From Ligula intestinalis (taxonomy: Eukaryota > Platyhelminthes > Cestoda > Diphyllobothriidea > Diphyllobothriidae), in the NCBI GenBank assembly GCA_036362985.1, contig JAYGXS010000001.1, forward strand, positions 71,501,038 through 71,565,037: 64,000 nt of DNA, read 5' to 3'. The notes under the pieces were generated by a model. The model was not told the DNA's origin. It saw nothing but the letters and a program-made list of their open reading frames with translations, and searched no databases. The position numbers and the translations under genes were made by a program. Shown in pieces: positions 14,001 through 26,465 of the stretch (position 1 is the first letter of the stretch; every line of letters starts with the position of its first letter).

Positions 14001-15054
14001 CGTTTTGGATTAACCAAAGCAAAGGAAGTGGTAAATAGTGTAGCTGGAATTGGACATCGAAGCGAAGTGCTTCAGAAGTTTCTTTTACTGTGTCATGAGG
14101 CCTAGCCCTTTTTGCTGCAAAATCAAATTATAGTGTCCTTTTTGGGATCAGGGTTCAAATCAGAATCGATCAGCAATGGCAGATTCAGATGGCGTTGGGA
14201 AGTCATAAGACATAAATCCTGTTTTTACTTAGCAGGTACACAGCATAACTTCGCTTCCTTTTTAAATATGTTGACTTGACGTCAAGACTGACGACTGCCC
14301 TGATATAGTTCAAGATTGCAACTATTAAGATTATCGAAAGGGATTAATCTTTGATCACCGAATAAAAAATTATTTAAAAAGGCAGACTAAAAGCATTATT
14401 TGGTATGAAGCAATACGCTTAACTTTTAATTGAACCACTCATTTCAAGCAGCCCCTAACTTTCGTATTTTGTATGCTATTTACAGCGCATTTAAATGTTT
14501 GCCGACAAAGGTTTGATGGAATTTAAAACTTTGATAACTACTTCACCTTTTGGGATATTTCACAATTGATTTGGTTTTCCCATTCTTTATCTGAAAACAA
14601 ACCCAGGTATTTTTAATGTTCATTATCTTTTAATGATTTCAAAAAAAATGCTGAATGTTTCTACGGAAGAAGAATTGTAACCGTAAGTTTCCTCATGTTA
14701 TGAGTGCAATTTTTAAACACAATGATTCTCTCATTTACACAAAGTCCTCAGTACTTCATGCAATAAAATATTATTTTAGCGCTTCTTTCCATTTCGTTAA
14801 TTAAAATAGTATTTTGTTCAAGTATCTCATGTAACTCAATATGCATGTATTGCTGGCTGCAGTGCCTACGACCAGTCCTTTATTACACATGCAGAACAAA
14901 ATGACATGAATTAAATCTCATGTCTAATGACAATTTCAGCAAAGAAATTCGACTTGGTACATGGTGAATAAAGATTTTTCGCGCCATTTTGAAGGGCTAC
15001 CGACAGTTTACTTGCTTTGTCAAGCTGAAAAGTACATATATGTTAGCGTTCAGT
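11019..15054. other. No gene recognised; AT-rich spacer
   Basis: About 4 kb with long A/T runs. The frames at 13037-13303 and 13758-13952 are rich in Phe, Leu and Ile, have no domain signature, and look like chance frames. Nothing else could be supported. Confidence 0.45.
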
Positions 15055-15189
15055 AGAGAAGAGCATTCCATCGGGAATCCTTAGTCATAGGTAATCGTAA
15101 ACAAGTCTGAGGCATGCGCAGATAAGGGGTGGAGTTCTGCGCATGCCTCAGACTTGTTTACGATTACCTATGACTAAAGAGAAGAGCAT
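15055..15189. repeat. Perfect 41-bp inverted repeat flanked by a 12-bp direct repeat
   Basis: The arms are 15081-15121 and 15137-15177 and are exact reverse complements. The 15-base loop is ATAAGGGGTGGAGTT. The sequence AGAGAAGAGCAT is found at 15055-15066 and again at 15178-15189, bracketing a 111-bp block made of 14 unpaired bases plus the hairpin. The arms begin TTAGTCATAGG and end ATGCGCAG. It could be a small fold-back element with a target duplication, or a templated repair event that copied one strand back. Confidence 0.9.
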
Positions 15190-16968
15190 GTCGTGCTAAT
15201 AGGACATGCAGAAAATATTATTTTGTGGATGCAAAATGCAGGCTGTTGATTCAACGCATCGTCTTTTTTGGGCCAAAGTTCAGAAAATATATTGTTTCCT
15301 CTTCGCAAAAATGTAAGATAATATTTTCCTCGTCCTATATATCTCACCCCTACAGTATATCATTACGATCTGGCAATGATGTATTTTGATCGGAAACTTG
15401 CCCCTACTTTTGTATGCTTTCATACTGAAACAAAATTGCATCATTGGTTATTGTAGGAATCTGCAAGAATGTCGGCAGCATGAATAAAGGCTAACGTATT
15501 CTCGCTTAATTACTTTATTTGTGCTTCCCAAAAAACCATGTATGCGCAAACGTTTATTTCAGCCCGTAAATACCAAGCTTTTCCGACCTCAAATACGATT
15601 TTTATGCCTGTTTTTTGTCAGTTTTCCCTACTTTGCCTTTTTTACAAGAGGAAAAGGGATAAGGGTATGACTAATGCATTGATCGTCTTTGTTTAAAAGA
15701 ATGCCACGGAATATATACGATGAAGTCCTTGACATATGTGTCATTTATCTCCACTTCCATAGTCGGTCGAATATTTACGACCCTGTTGCATGATTTTGTG
15801 TTTTTCATTTCGTTCTCCATTTCTTCTATATCCATATCTAAATCCACAATGCTTTTATAAGAGTATCAATTAAATAACGTACCCGAAAATAATCATAAAC
15901 TTTTCCGTGATATTTTAAAGGTGTTGCTGACGGTTCAAGTGCATATTTAACTGAATAGTGCATTTTATTTAGCGATCAGCAGCAAGCGGCATATCGTATT
16001 GATGGTAAATTCATGCAAGATAATTGTGTGTTGGGTCTTTGTCCAACTTTTCTACCACTATGAGCCGAATTTCAATGAATATGACGCTTTACTGCTGTTG
16101 AGTATTTAATACCATCGTTGCTTAAGTAATGGGTTGGTGAAACCTGATTTAATATCAAAATGCTCATCGATTACTTTTAACCCACACTATAAATCTGGAG
16201 AGTCTTTATCCCCTACCCCAGAGTTTTATATCAAAAAAGTCAAATCAGTCTATTTATTCACCCTATTTCTCATTCTAGCTGCTATGCTGCCGTCAGTTTG
16301 GAGATATCAGGAAACCTTGTTGACTGCCCACAGTTCCCCGTATCTTAAAAAGTTTAGAATTTACAATGCCATTTTCTCAGTAAATAAAATATCTATTTTC
16401 TAACATGTAAGTTAACTGCATCGCTAGATAATTTAGAAAACTTTTCGATTGTCTGTATTTTTTAGCGGCCTCCCACACATTATTGTTTTCGTATCCCACA
16501 AACTTCATTTCTGCCCACATTCACGACAACCGTTTACTCTTTCAATTTTTACTTCTTAACTTGTGCTCATTTCTCCTCTTTTACAAATCAATTTTCTCAG
16601 GCTTACTGCCACATTTTATTTTCCTAGTTAACATGGAAGAAGAGGACAAATACTGGAAAAATTACCTTCAGAGATCACATTTATAGATCAACTGACTGTT
16701 AAACGAGTCGTACCTTCAACTTTCTCATGTGAACATTAATTATTCAAAGGTGAAAATTCTACTACGGGAAGTTTGTGATCAGTTGCAATAGTACTCCTTC
16801 ATTTAAGAATTGGCACACTTGACTGTCCTTCACATTGCTTCCTTTCGATCTGAGATATTGTTTGCTAGAACTAAAACGTTTGCTGAGTATTTGATGTTAC
16901 ATTTTATATGCGACAGCATTTTCCTAAATTTCCTTGCGAGTAAAAAGTTTGACTGAACAAATTCGGAA
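15190..16968. other. No gene recognised; partial old repeat at 15.5-15.7 kb
   Basis: About 15520-15715 aligns loosely with 19800-19995, sharing a CCTGTTTTTTGTCA core and an order of C-rich then TTTACAAGAG-like blocks. The remainder shows only short AT-rich frames; those at 16134-16403 and 16483-16686 have hydrophobic stretches but no signature. Confidence 0.4.
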
Positions 16969-16972
16969 CACC

Positions 16973-17374
16973 TGTGGGATGTGACGTAATCCGGCCGCGG
17001 TAACAGATGATAGACTTATCCCAATGGTTATTAACCAGTTGATTATATGAGGCGTGAAAGGCCAAAGTGTTATGAATAATTTACTTAAGTGTAGAAGGAG
17101 TAGAATATGAGTACTGGGTAATTGACTTCCGATCAAGTGCAGTCTTGAGTCGCATTCCAGCAGTAGGGTAGGCGGTCATCGCATTAAGGTCCTCCTGTGA
17201 ATCGGCCTTCGGAAGTGATTAGCTGGTTAGGACAGACAAAAAGTGAACATTCGTTTGTGTCCTTAACCTGCTTTTGAAACCCTCTGGTATGCATGTGTTC
17301 AGTGGACACGAGAGACAGACGCCTGCCCCAGAGGCGTGCAAGGAAAGCATGAGATAGAATATGAGGCCACTTCA
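16973..17374 (+). mobile_element. Solo LTR, family A, 402 bp
   Basis: The element starts TGTGGGATGTGACG and ends GAGGCCACTTCA, giving TG...CA termini. The 4-bp target duplication CACC is exact at 16969-16972 and 17375-17378. The interior matches the other family A copies: GATGATAGACTTATCCCAA near the start, GGCGTGAAAGGCCAAAGTG, the GTGCAGTC block, GGACAGACA, and ACACGAGAGACAGAC near the end. No internal gag or pol follows, so it is a solo LTR, the usual result of LTR-LTR recombination. Confidence 0.85.
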
Positions 17375-17884
17375 CACCATTGAGCTGAGTGGTGACATGC
17401 TCACTTAATGTTAGGTGATCGTTTGTAAGGGTTTTATAACTTTTGGAATAAAATGCTGCTTTTTGCATTACTGAGACGATGGTAAACTACTGTGCCAGTT
17501 AAAAGACAGAGCCGTTATCAATTAAAAAATGCGCAACTGGTAAGGCGTTGAGCAGCAGATGCTTCGAGACCATCACTGAGAGTCAAACCCAGATTAATCA
17601 GGCTTAAAGATACAGATAAAGCTCCGAATTTTAGACTTTCATGTAGATGAACTAAACCATTCATAAAGTCACTGGGAGAAACATATCGCTTTCACGTCCT
17701 GAATTTTTATTTGGCTTAATGTTGTCCTTACCTCACAGGCAGTGGTCTCACGAAGGCACTATCCTCTGGTGCTCGAGTATTCCTGACAGCTTAGAGAAAT
17801 GATCCGACTAAAAACTTAGCATAATATTCTGATCCTGGAGAATAGTACTCGTAAGATGAGGTCAAAACATCTCAAGGGCATGCA

Positions 17885-19130
17885 TGAAACTGTGACTCCA
17901 TTGTATCTAATTCTCCTCCTCAAAACGTTACTCTGTCTGCTAACGTTGGCATTGCATGTGGCGCGAATTTGGCTACTTGCAAACAAGTATACACTACGTT
18001 ACCCAGTAACGCAGCTCATCAGTTTTCGTCTGCTCCTCAGTATTACCAGTATGGCGAGTCCTGCATGCACATTTCATGACGACATTTAACTGGGCAGTTT
18101 AGCATGTATTTGGTCAGGTTATTTTGATCAACTGAGTGGATTAAATAATAAGATGGGCTGTATTCGGAAAACTGCCCTCTCAGTTGAAGTTATGGAGCGA
18201 AATGGGCACTAACTTTGGCTAAATCCTGAGTACGTTTATATCGAAGACATTGCCTATGCTATAAATTATGACAAAATCAATATTTTGATGAACATGCATT
18301 GCGCTATGGAAGAACTCCAAAAAAGGTAAAAAAATGTGATAAACATATTCCTTTCAGAGACGGAAGATTTTGTCAAAAATTGTTTTGATGCAAATGAGGC
18401 CAAGTGAAGCCAACTTCAGAAAGAAGGATCGATTTATGTTTTTAAGATTATGTTTAGCTATCCTGTGAAGCTTTTTTGCACGAGATGCAGAAAGAGAAAA
18501 TGTTTGGTTGCATTTAATATTTCCGCATCGCCTACATGCCTAATACGCAATGTACCCATACATGTTACCGTAAGGTAATGTTAAACAGTGCTTATCAAAT
18601 GTAACGCATGTAGAAATGAACTTTTTTTAAACTATACGTTTTGCTTATGCGTTATTTAGAAACGGAATAGACAGATAAAAACAGTTTTTTTTTAAAATTG
18701 GCCATATATGGCCACTTTTTTGCATAAGCAAACTTTATAACAGATCCAGGAAATAATTCACTATGGTATAAACCCATCCATTATAAAGAGAAAAGTGTAT
18801 TCTTTTAGTTCCAGTCACATTTAATCGCTTATCTTAAGCTCAATTTAAAAATTGTCAAAAATTGCCAATTTCACTTTAACATTACCTTTAAAAAAAGTAA
18901 TTTATAAAGATATTCGTCAGCTGAGTATCCGGTGAAAGCACTTTTTAAAGAGGGCACCTATTATAGAAAGCACTTTGATCAATCTTAGGAATACCAATAT
19001 CAGAAATATTTTGAGGACGTTCTTTATGTTCGACAATGTGGTTTGCTGCTTTGAGGTGTTTCTAAATATGATAAACATGGCAATCTTCATAAGAACTTAC
19101 ATCAAAAACTCACTTTTCAGTAAGTGCTCT
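17885..19130 (+). repeat. Diverged long repeat, copy 2 (partner at 4.6-5.9 kb)
   Basis: This is collinear with 4605-5900 at an offset of about 13.2 kb. Matching stretches include CAACTGAGTGGATT (18129), ATGCATTGCGCTATGGAAGA (18293), AGACGGAAGAT followed by a TGCAAATGAGGCCAAGTGAAG block, and TCAATCTTAGGAATACCAAT (18978). Both copies carry different frameshifts, so neither encodes an intact product. The parent element is unknown to me. Confidence 0.5.
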
Positions 19131-20255
19131 TGATGTGTATCTTATTTTAATAGTTTTTATGTAAACGTCAAGCGGAATCTCAATTGGTGGATGAACACAT
19201 GAAGACACTGAAAACGCTCAAAATTATGCCAGAATTAAAAGGACGATAAAAAATAAATCTTAACCCATTAACGGTTATATGTATCAAACAGTTATACTGA
19301 AGAAAAGTTATTTTTAAATAAAGAAATTGGAAACGTTTCGTTATAAACTTACGCAAAGATTTAAATTGATTGTTCTAATTTATAGCTATTTTGACGTCTC
19401 TGGCACTGGCAAACTGTCAGAAAACTGTTATTTTTCTTAACACAAGCTTGCTACTTTTGATATTTATCCTAAGAACCGAATATGCCTAATGCTGCCTATT
19501 ATTATTTTTAAGTTTTCGTAAGTGCATTCATGCCGGTTTGCTGAGTAATCATCAACCTTTTACTAACTAAGGCATTTTGCATGCAGCCTTCAACAAACTG
19601 TATTTTCGGCTGCCACAGTATTTCCTAACAACCTGGCAACAAGCAATCTTGCTCAGAGGTTTGAATGTCTTCATTAAATTTAAATCCATATCTGCTAATG
19701 TTTTTGAGGTTAATATTGCACTTTCTCACGTCTACACAAACGTCATCGTAAGATTATTTAAAAATGTTCCCGACTGTGAACTCCATTATCCCCTATCAGT
19801 TTTTTCTTTGCGCTCCCCACGAGCTAAAAATCTGCATACATTCCCAACAAACCGGTAGGTTCTGTAGTTTTCAATCTTAAACACGAGTTTCTCTCCTGTT
19901 TTTTGTCAATCTGTCCTACTTCACTCTGTTTTTAAGTTTACAAAAGAGTAAGCGATAAAGGAACAACTCTTGCAATTGTTATCTATTTTAAAGGAATGCA
20001 AATAGAAATTTAGGCAAAGGTTGTTTGGGTAATGGATTTTACATAGGCCTAGGCAAAGCATTCTGTCCTACGGAAGCAGTTGTAATTGGGGTTTAAGAGG
20101 TGAAAAAATAAGAGAGGCAGTGAAGAGTATTTGTAGAATTATGTAGAAAGTTGAATAGTTTAGTTGAAGTTGTTTCCCGCGGCTGCTGGGAGTAAATTGT
20201 TACGCGTGTAAATTGAAGGTTTGCGCGGCGCTCTGCACCGCGGAATATACTTATC
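19131..20255. other. No gene recognised; tail similar to 15.5-15.7 kb
   Basis: The interval contains a 93-residue open frame (19577-19858) without a recognisable domain and the 19800-19995 stretch that resembles 15520-15715. It may be the continuation of the long repeat described for 17885-19130. Confidence 0.35.
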
Positions 20256-20348
20256 TTATTTCAAGGGAAAGCGTTCTTTGGGAAAATGTGGAAACTTTAT
20301 TCAATAAAGTTTCTTCATTTTCCCAAAGGACGCCTTTCCTTGAAATAA
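20256..20348. repeat. Near-perfect palindrome, 46-bp arms, almost no spacer
   Basis: The arms are 20256-20301 and 20303-20348. Reading each arm inward gives TTATTTCAAGG, then a GAAAGCGTTC/GAAAGGCGTCC segment with a few mismatches, then TTTGGGAAAATG and GAAACTTTATT. The spacer is essentially one base. Such a sequence can extrude as a cruciform or fold as a long RNA hairpin. No flanking duplication or terminal motif identifies a transposon class. Confidence 0.9.
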
Positions 20349-23300
20349 CATGTCGTGGGATTTCTGCCTTCCAGTTTATACAATACAAATGTAACGCCAA
20401 AATGGTAAGTTGAACCTCATGTAAGTTGAAGTAGACGGCTCTCTAACAACCATTTCTTTTTTCAGGAATTTCGAGAATGCGGCATGTTTAAAATCAGGTT
20501 TTCCGCAATACGCTAACTCACCATACAGGTTAGGAAAATCTACATCTATAAATCAACAACATTTCTTAAAACAATAAAATAAAAATACATATAGCAGTCA
20601 CTGAAGTATATTCCACTGGCTATCCTAAAGCTCCCTATTTATAAAATCACGATAAGCATTATTTTCACATGAGAAAATGCTGATTCAAGAGATGTATGAG
20701 GTGCACTACTTAAATTACTCTCACCCAAATTTGCAATGCATTATTAACAAGCTGACGTTCAAAACAGATTGACCTTTTCTGTGCATTGTTGGCTTTTGGT
20801 TATTAATTTACTGCAATTGATACACACGCTTATTTATTTATTATCCTCGCGCCGCGTTTTGATTGTTTCATCTCACGTGCAACCTCTGGTCTTCTCAGGT
20901 TCAAACATATAATGTTTTACTGGAAGAGTAAAACAACCTGGTGATAAATGTTAATTTTGTAATTTATTTTATTTGAAAACGAGAACTTTTGCTGCTGTTA
21001 GCTGTGGCGTAATCTGCTCCTACAGTTCCTGTAAGTATATCGGTCAAAAGATGCAAAGATGTGGTCTTGCTCGTGGTTGGCAAATTCTGAAGCAAAACGA
21101 TGTGTTTGACATTTATTTTACAGATCACTCTGGCAATTCAGGGCAGAGTAATTGACAACTTAAACGTGGGCATATGATAAGGAGTTGAGCAACAAATGCT
21201 TGCAGACCCTCAATGCTTACCAGCCCTAATTGATCAGGCTGATAGATGCAGACAAAACTCGGAACTTCTGACCTTCAGATAAACGAAAAAAACTATCTGC
21301 AGGTTCACCAGAAGGAACTGATACTTCACATTTACGCCCCCAATGTGTCTGATGTTGTGCTGTCCTTGTTTCCTAGACTACGGATTCACGCAGGCACGGT
21401 CCTACGGCACGCACAGAACTTCATATCATAAGCCAATGATCTAACTGCAAGCTTATAAGCTATATTTTGTCTTGTAAACCTATTTTATTAACATTTAGTC
21501 AATGTTTCTCACTGGTATGGATTAAATTTTGACAACCACCCTCTGTTTTCTAGTCCTCTGCTTTCACAATTTATTCAACTTTTGAGCTTTTCAATTCTTC
21601 TCCTAAAATATTGATGAACTCCTGCATTTTACTTCGTCGTACAAAATTCCTGACGAAGCAGCCAATAGAAGACGAATAAATTTTTTTCCTTGCACTTTCC
21701 ACACGGTAGTGACCGTAATCGAAGCCAATTAATAAGACCGATGTACTGTTAATATCGACAACAATAGGTCAAAAATGTTCAGTTCTTTAGAAAATTAGAC
21801 CATTATCCGTATTATTCTTAACTGACAGCACGGCCGTTGTCTAGATATGCTCTGAACTGTGGTGAAATTTATTTCTCTGTTTGCTAGAAAAATTTGTCTT
21901 ACCTCCTCATACATGTACTGTTTAATCTCCATCACCATCTTTGTCGAAAGTTGGTATCGGAACAGCAATTCAAGCAATACCGGTAGATTGGATCGGTGTT
22001 GGATAAATATGTATAAAGATCACTTGGGGAATTACTTTGTTTTACGTGTTGGTTTTCTGAGCGCACAGTGCTGGCGAAAATTCGACAATATTATCAGCCT
22101 TTTTGATGGAAGTAGGAACAAGCTAAGGTTTTATGAGAGTTTGCAATCATGGACATAAATACACTCGTCAAACTTTGCACATTGACCAAAAACCTTTGCA
22201 TTTACCAAGTATGTTTTAATGACATACCGAGTTATCTACATCTCAGACGATATGTCCCAACATGCATAGGCTGAACCCCCATCTACCATTCATCCGTCTC
22301 TAATATAACAATGTTTGTTCACTAAGAGACTATATAATAGAAGGAGGTACATAAACGGTATTGTTCGGTGTTTTACTTGGGTCTTTTACATAGGTGCGCT
22401 GGGCGGTGTATGCATTTTAATAAGTCGTTCTTGAAGCACATAGTTTTTATAAGCCCCAAATTACCACAGAACGATACTGACAAATTAAAGTTGCGTACAT
22501 ACTTTCTTGGAAAGAGGATTGAGTCCACATAGTCAGTGGAATCAAATGGCAAAAAAAATATTTTGGTAATCCTTCCCTATATCGCGTTTCGACTTTTGAT
22601 CCCATTTTTCACAGCATTTATATTCAAGTATGTCTGTATATGTATCGGGATTGTTTGCTAGTTTTCAGAATTCAGTCTTTTATCTTTAGTAAGTGCTTTC
22701 CCAGTTAATTTGCCCGTTTTCTTTCATGCCTGCAAGGCTATTGGCCAATCGCTGCATTAAATCTTAAAAAGCTCCGGCGCCACGCTTTAGCAACCAACAT
22801 TGGGGGAATGAGGAGACAACGTACTTGCATGACATATTTAAAGCCAGCAGTTATCCGAGGTGGTTCCTAGGCAACGCTCTAACAAGCTCTATCTTGAGTG
22901 GTCAAACAGCAAGAACCCAAAGTTGTGGCTCATACTTCCTTGCATGAAGAATGCATCAAAGGAAACGGCAAACATGAATGCTTCTCCCTGATTATGTACT
23001 ATCCGTATAACCGTTCGTAGTTTGCAAACACTGCGATTACAAACATACTTTTCAAGAAGCATATCTTTTCTAAAGTAATTAGAAAATGAAACGTTTTTAA
23101 GAATTTGATTTCTGATATGAATGTACTCTGCGCTTTACAGAACACATGGATTCATTTTATTTTTATCGAAGTGGCTAGTTTTTAACATCTGTAAACTCCT
23201 GTTTTTCTTGGTAATATTGTAAGCATTGACATTCTTTAATCGGCCTACCGAAACTCCAATATGGATCCAGTGGACGTGGAACATTTAGTCTAAGCCCTCT

Positions 23301-23700
23301 AACCTCTGGCATGACCGGACTTTTCCTTGATTTTACCATAGCTTGAATACGCAAAGTCGTGTGCAAAAGGGTTTCTTCCGCTCAAACCAAGAGGCGTTAC
23401 CAAAATCCAGGTCCGAAACTTAGCTAAGTTGATACGTGGCAGTGTAAGCGTTTTGAAATGGGCCCCAATTGGATAACAATGTGGACTTCTACAGATTTTG
23501 TTGTAGAGCTATCACTAATGCAGCGTGATATCTGATAAAAAAGAGCTTTTTGTCCGCCTGTCTACGCTTGGTAGGTACCTGGACTTAATGGAGATTGCAA
23601 ATTAAGCTCTTATCGTGCAGAAATAAAAACAAGGTATTAAAAACCCAAAACAGACACTTGAAAGCATCCTCGGAAAATAACAAGCAACTGTCGTATCGAT
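20349..23700. other. No gene recognised
   Basis: The largest frame, 21859-22158, is 99 residues with a hydrophobic N-terminal stretch, and it passes a weak phase-1 GT at a GGTAGAT sequence. In principle it could be a signal-peptide exon for the downstream Ig gene, but nothing else supports that. No RNA gene or mobile element was recognised. Confidence 0.35.
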
Positions 23701-23708
23701 AGTTTAAC

Positions 23709-23855
23709 CCGCAAAGACAAGGAGGACTGGAATGGACATTTCTGACTTTGTAGCCGTCGTCAGCCAGTCATATTCAGATCAACGTGGCCTCCTGCCCACG
23801 TCTGGAACTCGCGATCTCTTTGACTAGCTTAAAATGCCCTAACCATTGAGTCGTG
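23709..23855 (-). mobile_element. tRNA-derived SINE, minus strand
   Basis: Read on the minus strand, the head is CTCAATGGTTAGGGCATTTT (A box) followed by ATCGCGAGTTCCAGAC (B box). Then come the body GAATATGACTGGCTGACGACGG and the tail CCAGTCCTCCTTGTCTTTGC. A second SINE in the opposite orientation begins about 130 bp away, so the two promoters face each other's outer side. Edges are approximate. Confidence 0.75.
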
Positions 23856-23982
23856 AGTTCGTTGTCTTGCCGCGTTAGGTCAAGAGATATTGAAACTGAT
23901 TTATGAACATTCATCCGAACGCTAACGTAACTCATCGGTCCCCCTCAGTCTGGGCACTCGCCAGTAGTATAGCGGTGTAGTG

Positions 23983-24130
23983 TAGCTCGTAGTTTAATGG
24001 TTAGGGCGTTTGACTCTGATCAAAGAGGTCGCAAGTTCGAGGCTGGGGCGGGAAACCACTTGGGTCTGGGTATGACAAGTCATAGCCAGTCATACCCAGC
24101 CAGTCTGCCTTTGCCCGGTAATACTATCTA
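23983..24130 (+). mobile_element. tRNA-derived SINE, plus strand
   Basis: The tRNA-like head is clear: GCTCGTAGTTTAATGGTTAG (A box, 23985-24004) and GGTCGCAAGTTCGAGGC (B box). It continues into GGGTCTGGGTATGACAAGTC, the family body, with a partial tandem of the GTCATA block. The usual CTCCCTTGTC tail is replaced by unrelated sequence, so the 3' end is truncated or diverged. Confidence 0.7.
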
Positions 24131-26465
24131 CCGAGACCCCAGGCAGAGCCTGACAGACGAGTTCCGTTCGCGGTTGAGTGAACGTTTATTGCTAAATTGT
24201 TGATTGATGTTGGTGTCGACAGCAGGAGGTTTCCAATATCGCAGGTGAGGGTAGACGGAATAAACTGGAACAAATTTACTGCAGGAAAATGAACTCTACA
24301 AGGGCTGTGTCACACGCCAGTTGCCAGATATCTCTGCACGCCAGGTGTGTGCGTCCGTGAAGCTGTGTGAGGCCTTGAATGCGGCATGAATTCACTGTCA
24401 TCTGCAGTCAATCAAATTAAGCGGGAGTATCGATTAGCGTACGCGCGGTGAATCGAAAGCGACTGTGCGACAGGCGCAAAAGCGCGCAGTGTCCAAGGCT
24501 TAACAAAAGAATGCAGCATGAGTCAACGCAGTGTCGTTGGGCACGCGGACTTTCATAAAACGTTAGCTTATACTCTGGAGGTAAACCGCATTCAAGCAGT
24601 TAGTATCCTTTTTCTGTTTCATTTACTTATTGCTGGTATTCGTTGATGAATGCTCACCGGCCGCTCGCAGACGAGTAATTTCCATTAGTGATCAGTAAGG
24701 GTTCATCAGCGAACATCAATATTCCCTAGCTAAAAGGCAAGAGAACGAACACTTGGCTAAAGTTCTTGGAAATTGGACTTCTGATAAACAGGTTGCGATT
24801 TTGAGGCTTAAGTGTTGCACCATCTGGGTTTTAATGGGCTTGGCTGATGACAGCAAACGAGCCTGGGACGCCCATTATAGTTTCGATCGTATTTTTGTAA
24901 AGTTCATCTGACTATACTATAAGCTTTTATGGGACTTTTGGCGGGGCTTGACAAGGAGCCCACAGGTAAAACTGGCCAAGTGAGTTCCGTTTGCGATCAA
25001 TTCCTCAATGAGTATCAATATAACCTATCTAAAGCGCACGGCATTTTTCTCAGTTTTGGCTCAGAATTTCGAACATTGGAATTCTAAACAACAGGTGGCG
25101 GGTCCGAACTTTGATTTGTGCACTTCTTAGATTAAGATATGGTTAGCTTATGATAGCCATAAATAGCCATTATAAAGTCCCTTGTTCATGGGTTCTTGCT
25201 TGATCGCGCATATGCTGCATTCATCAGAATACCCTTTTCTCGCTGTTAAATAAACCGCAGTTTGCTTTGTACTGAAAATAGCGTAGGTCCATAATGACGT
25301 TTGCGTGATTAAGATGCTCACACTACATGCCACATGAGTCACTCCATAGCCAGGTTTGAAGAAGTATTATCGATTAAGTGGCACGTGCTGTCAGTGTTAA
25401 ATGCAAGCCGTTCATGTGGTGGGCTGTCCCCATTTTATGCATTATCCTACATGTGCCCTTGGCGCCCACGGCGCCTATGGGTAAGTCATCTAATGCTTTC
25501 TAGCTTTTTTTAAGATATCCATAGACAATGATGTTTAATTAGAATTGGTAAGCATAAACTTCCAACGATCACATTTTATCTTGAGCGGTTTTGAAAAGAA
25601 GGCATTAAATCCCCAAAGACATTTTAATGCGCGTTGTTATTCGAGTGATTCTTCAAATGACGCATTCCCGTGCAGCTAAAATGCGCTAAACCCTTTTGCT
25701 GCTGATCCATTTTATTTAAGTAAAGTATTGAGATTACAGATAAGATCCATTGCATCTGAGAAACTTACAAGACACTTTTAAAATGCGAAATTTGAGTAGT
25801 GTCTGCACCTTGTATATTAAAAACTGACTGCGCATATGCAAGGTGACTAGCACTTTTCTAAGCACATAATAAATACTTACTTGGTTACGGAATTTCTAGA
25901 GGATTGTTAAATTTAAAATTAATTTGAAGCTGGGAACTCTTTGATTATCTACAATTAAGTTGACTTCCTTGCATTAGGCAGTGAAACCATTATATAAAAC
26001 TCCACCCCATAGATGGCGATTTTAAGCCAGAATATGTTTCTTTTGACTTTGGACTGACACAAAATGGTTTTTTCCAGTAGGCTTTCATTGCCAGCGCGTG
26101 TTTTTTACTGTCCCCTAAAAGAGCCCTACGCCAGTTATTGTTAGGGTGTCCTGAGCAGTTCATCGGTGGTCTTTTAAATTCTTGTCAGGTTTTGAGGTTA
26201 TGAAAATCCGAAGGGCAATTGGCGAGCATAGGTATACTTCCAATAAATTCTCATCAGCCCGCTACATTTATATGGGAGAGGGGTAAAGTGTGAATGGTAT
26301 AATTGTAGGTAGGTTAGGCTTAACGCTAGACGCAAATTAGTCCAGGGAATAGGTGAGGGGGTTGGGGTAGTAACAAGCGGCTAATTGAGCGGTAATTAGG
26401 GAGGGGGGGTAGGAAACAGAGGAAGCTCGGAAAAATGCCGGTAGCTAGGTGGTCGTTGGCCATGC
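24131..26465. other. No gene recognised
   Basis: No frame here carries a domain I recognise. Composition is more mixed than the first 20 kb. A short guanine-rich run lies at about 26401-26408. No RNA gene or intact repeat was identified. Confidence 0.4.

Noticed and set aside
18000..18060. CTGATGAG on the minus strand as a hammerhead core
   Set aside because: No GAAA or cleavage triplet at the required distance.
21859..22158. Possible signal-peptide exon for the Ig gene
   Set aside because: Hydrophobic N-terminus and a phase-1 GT exist, but the donor is weak, there is no promoter or conservation evidence, and the frame continues well past it.
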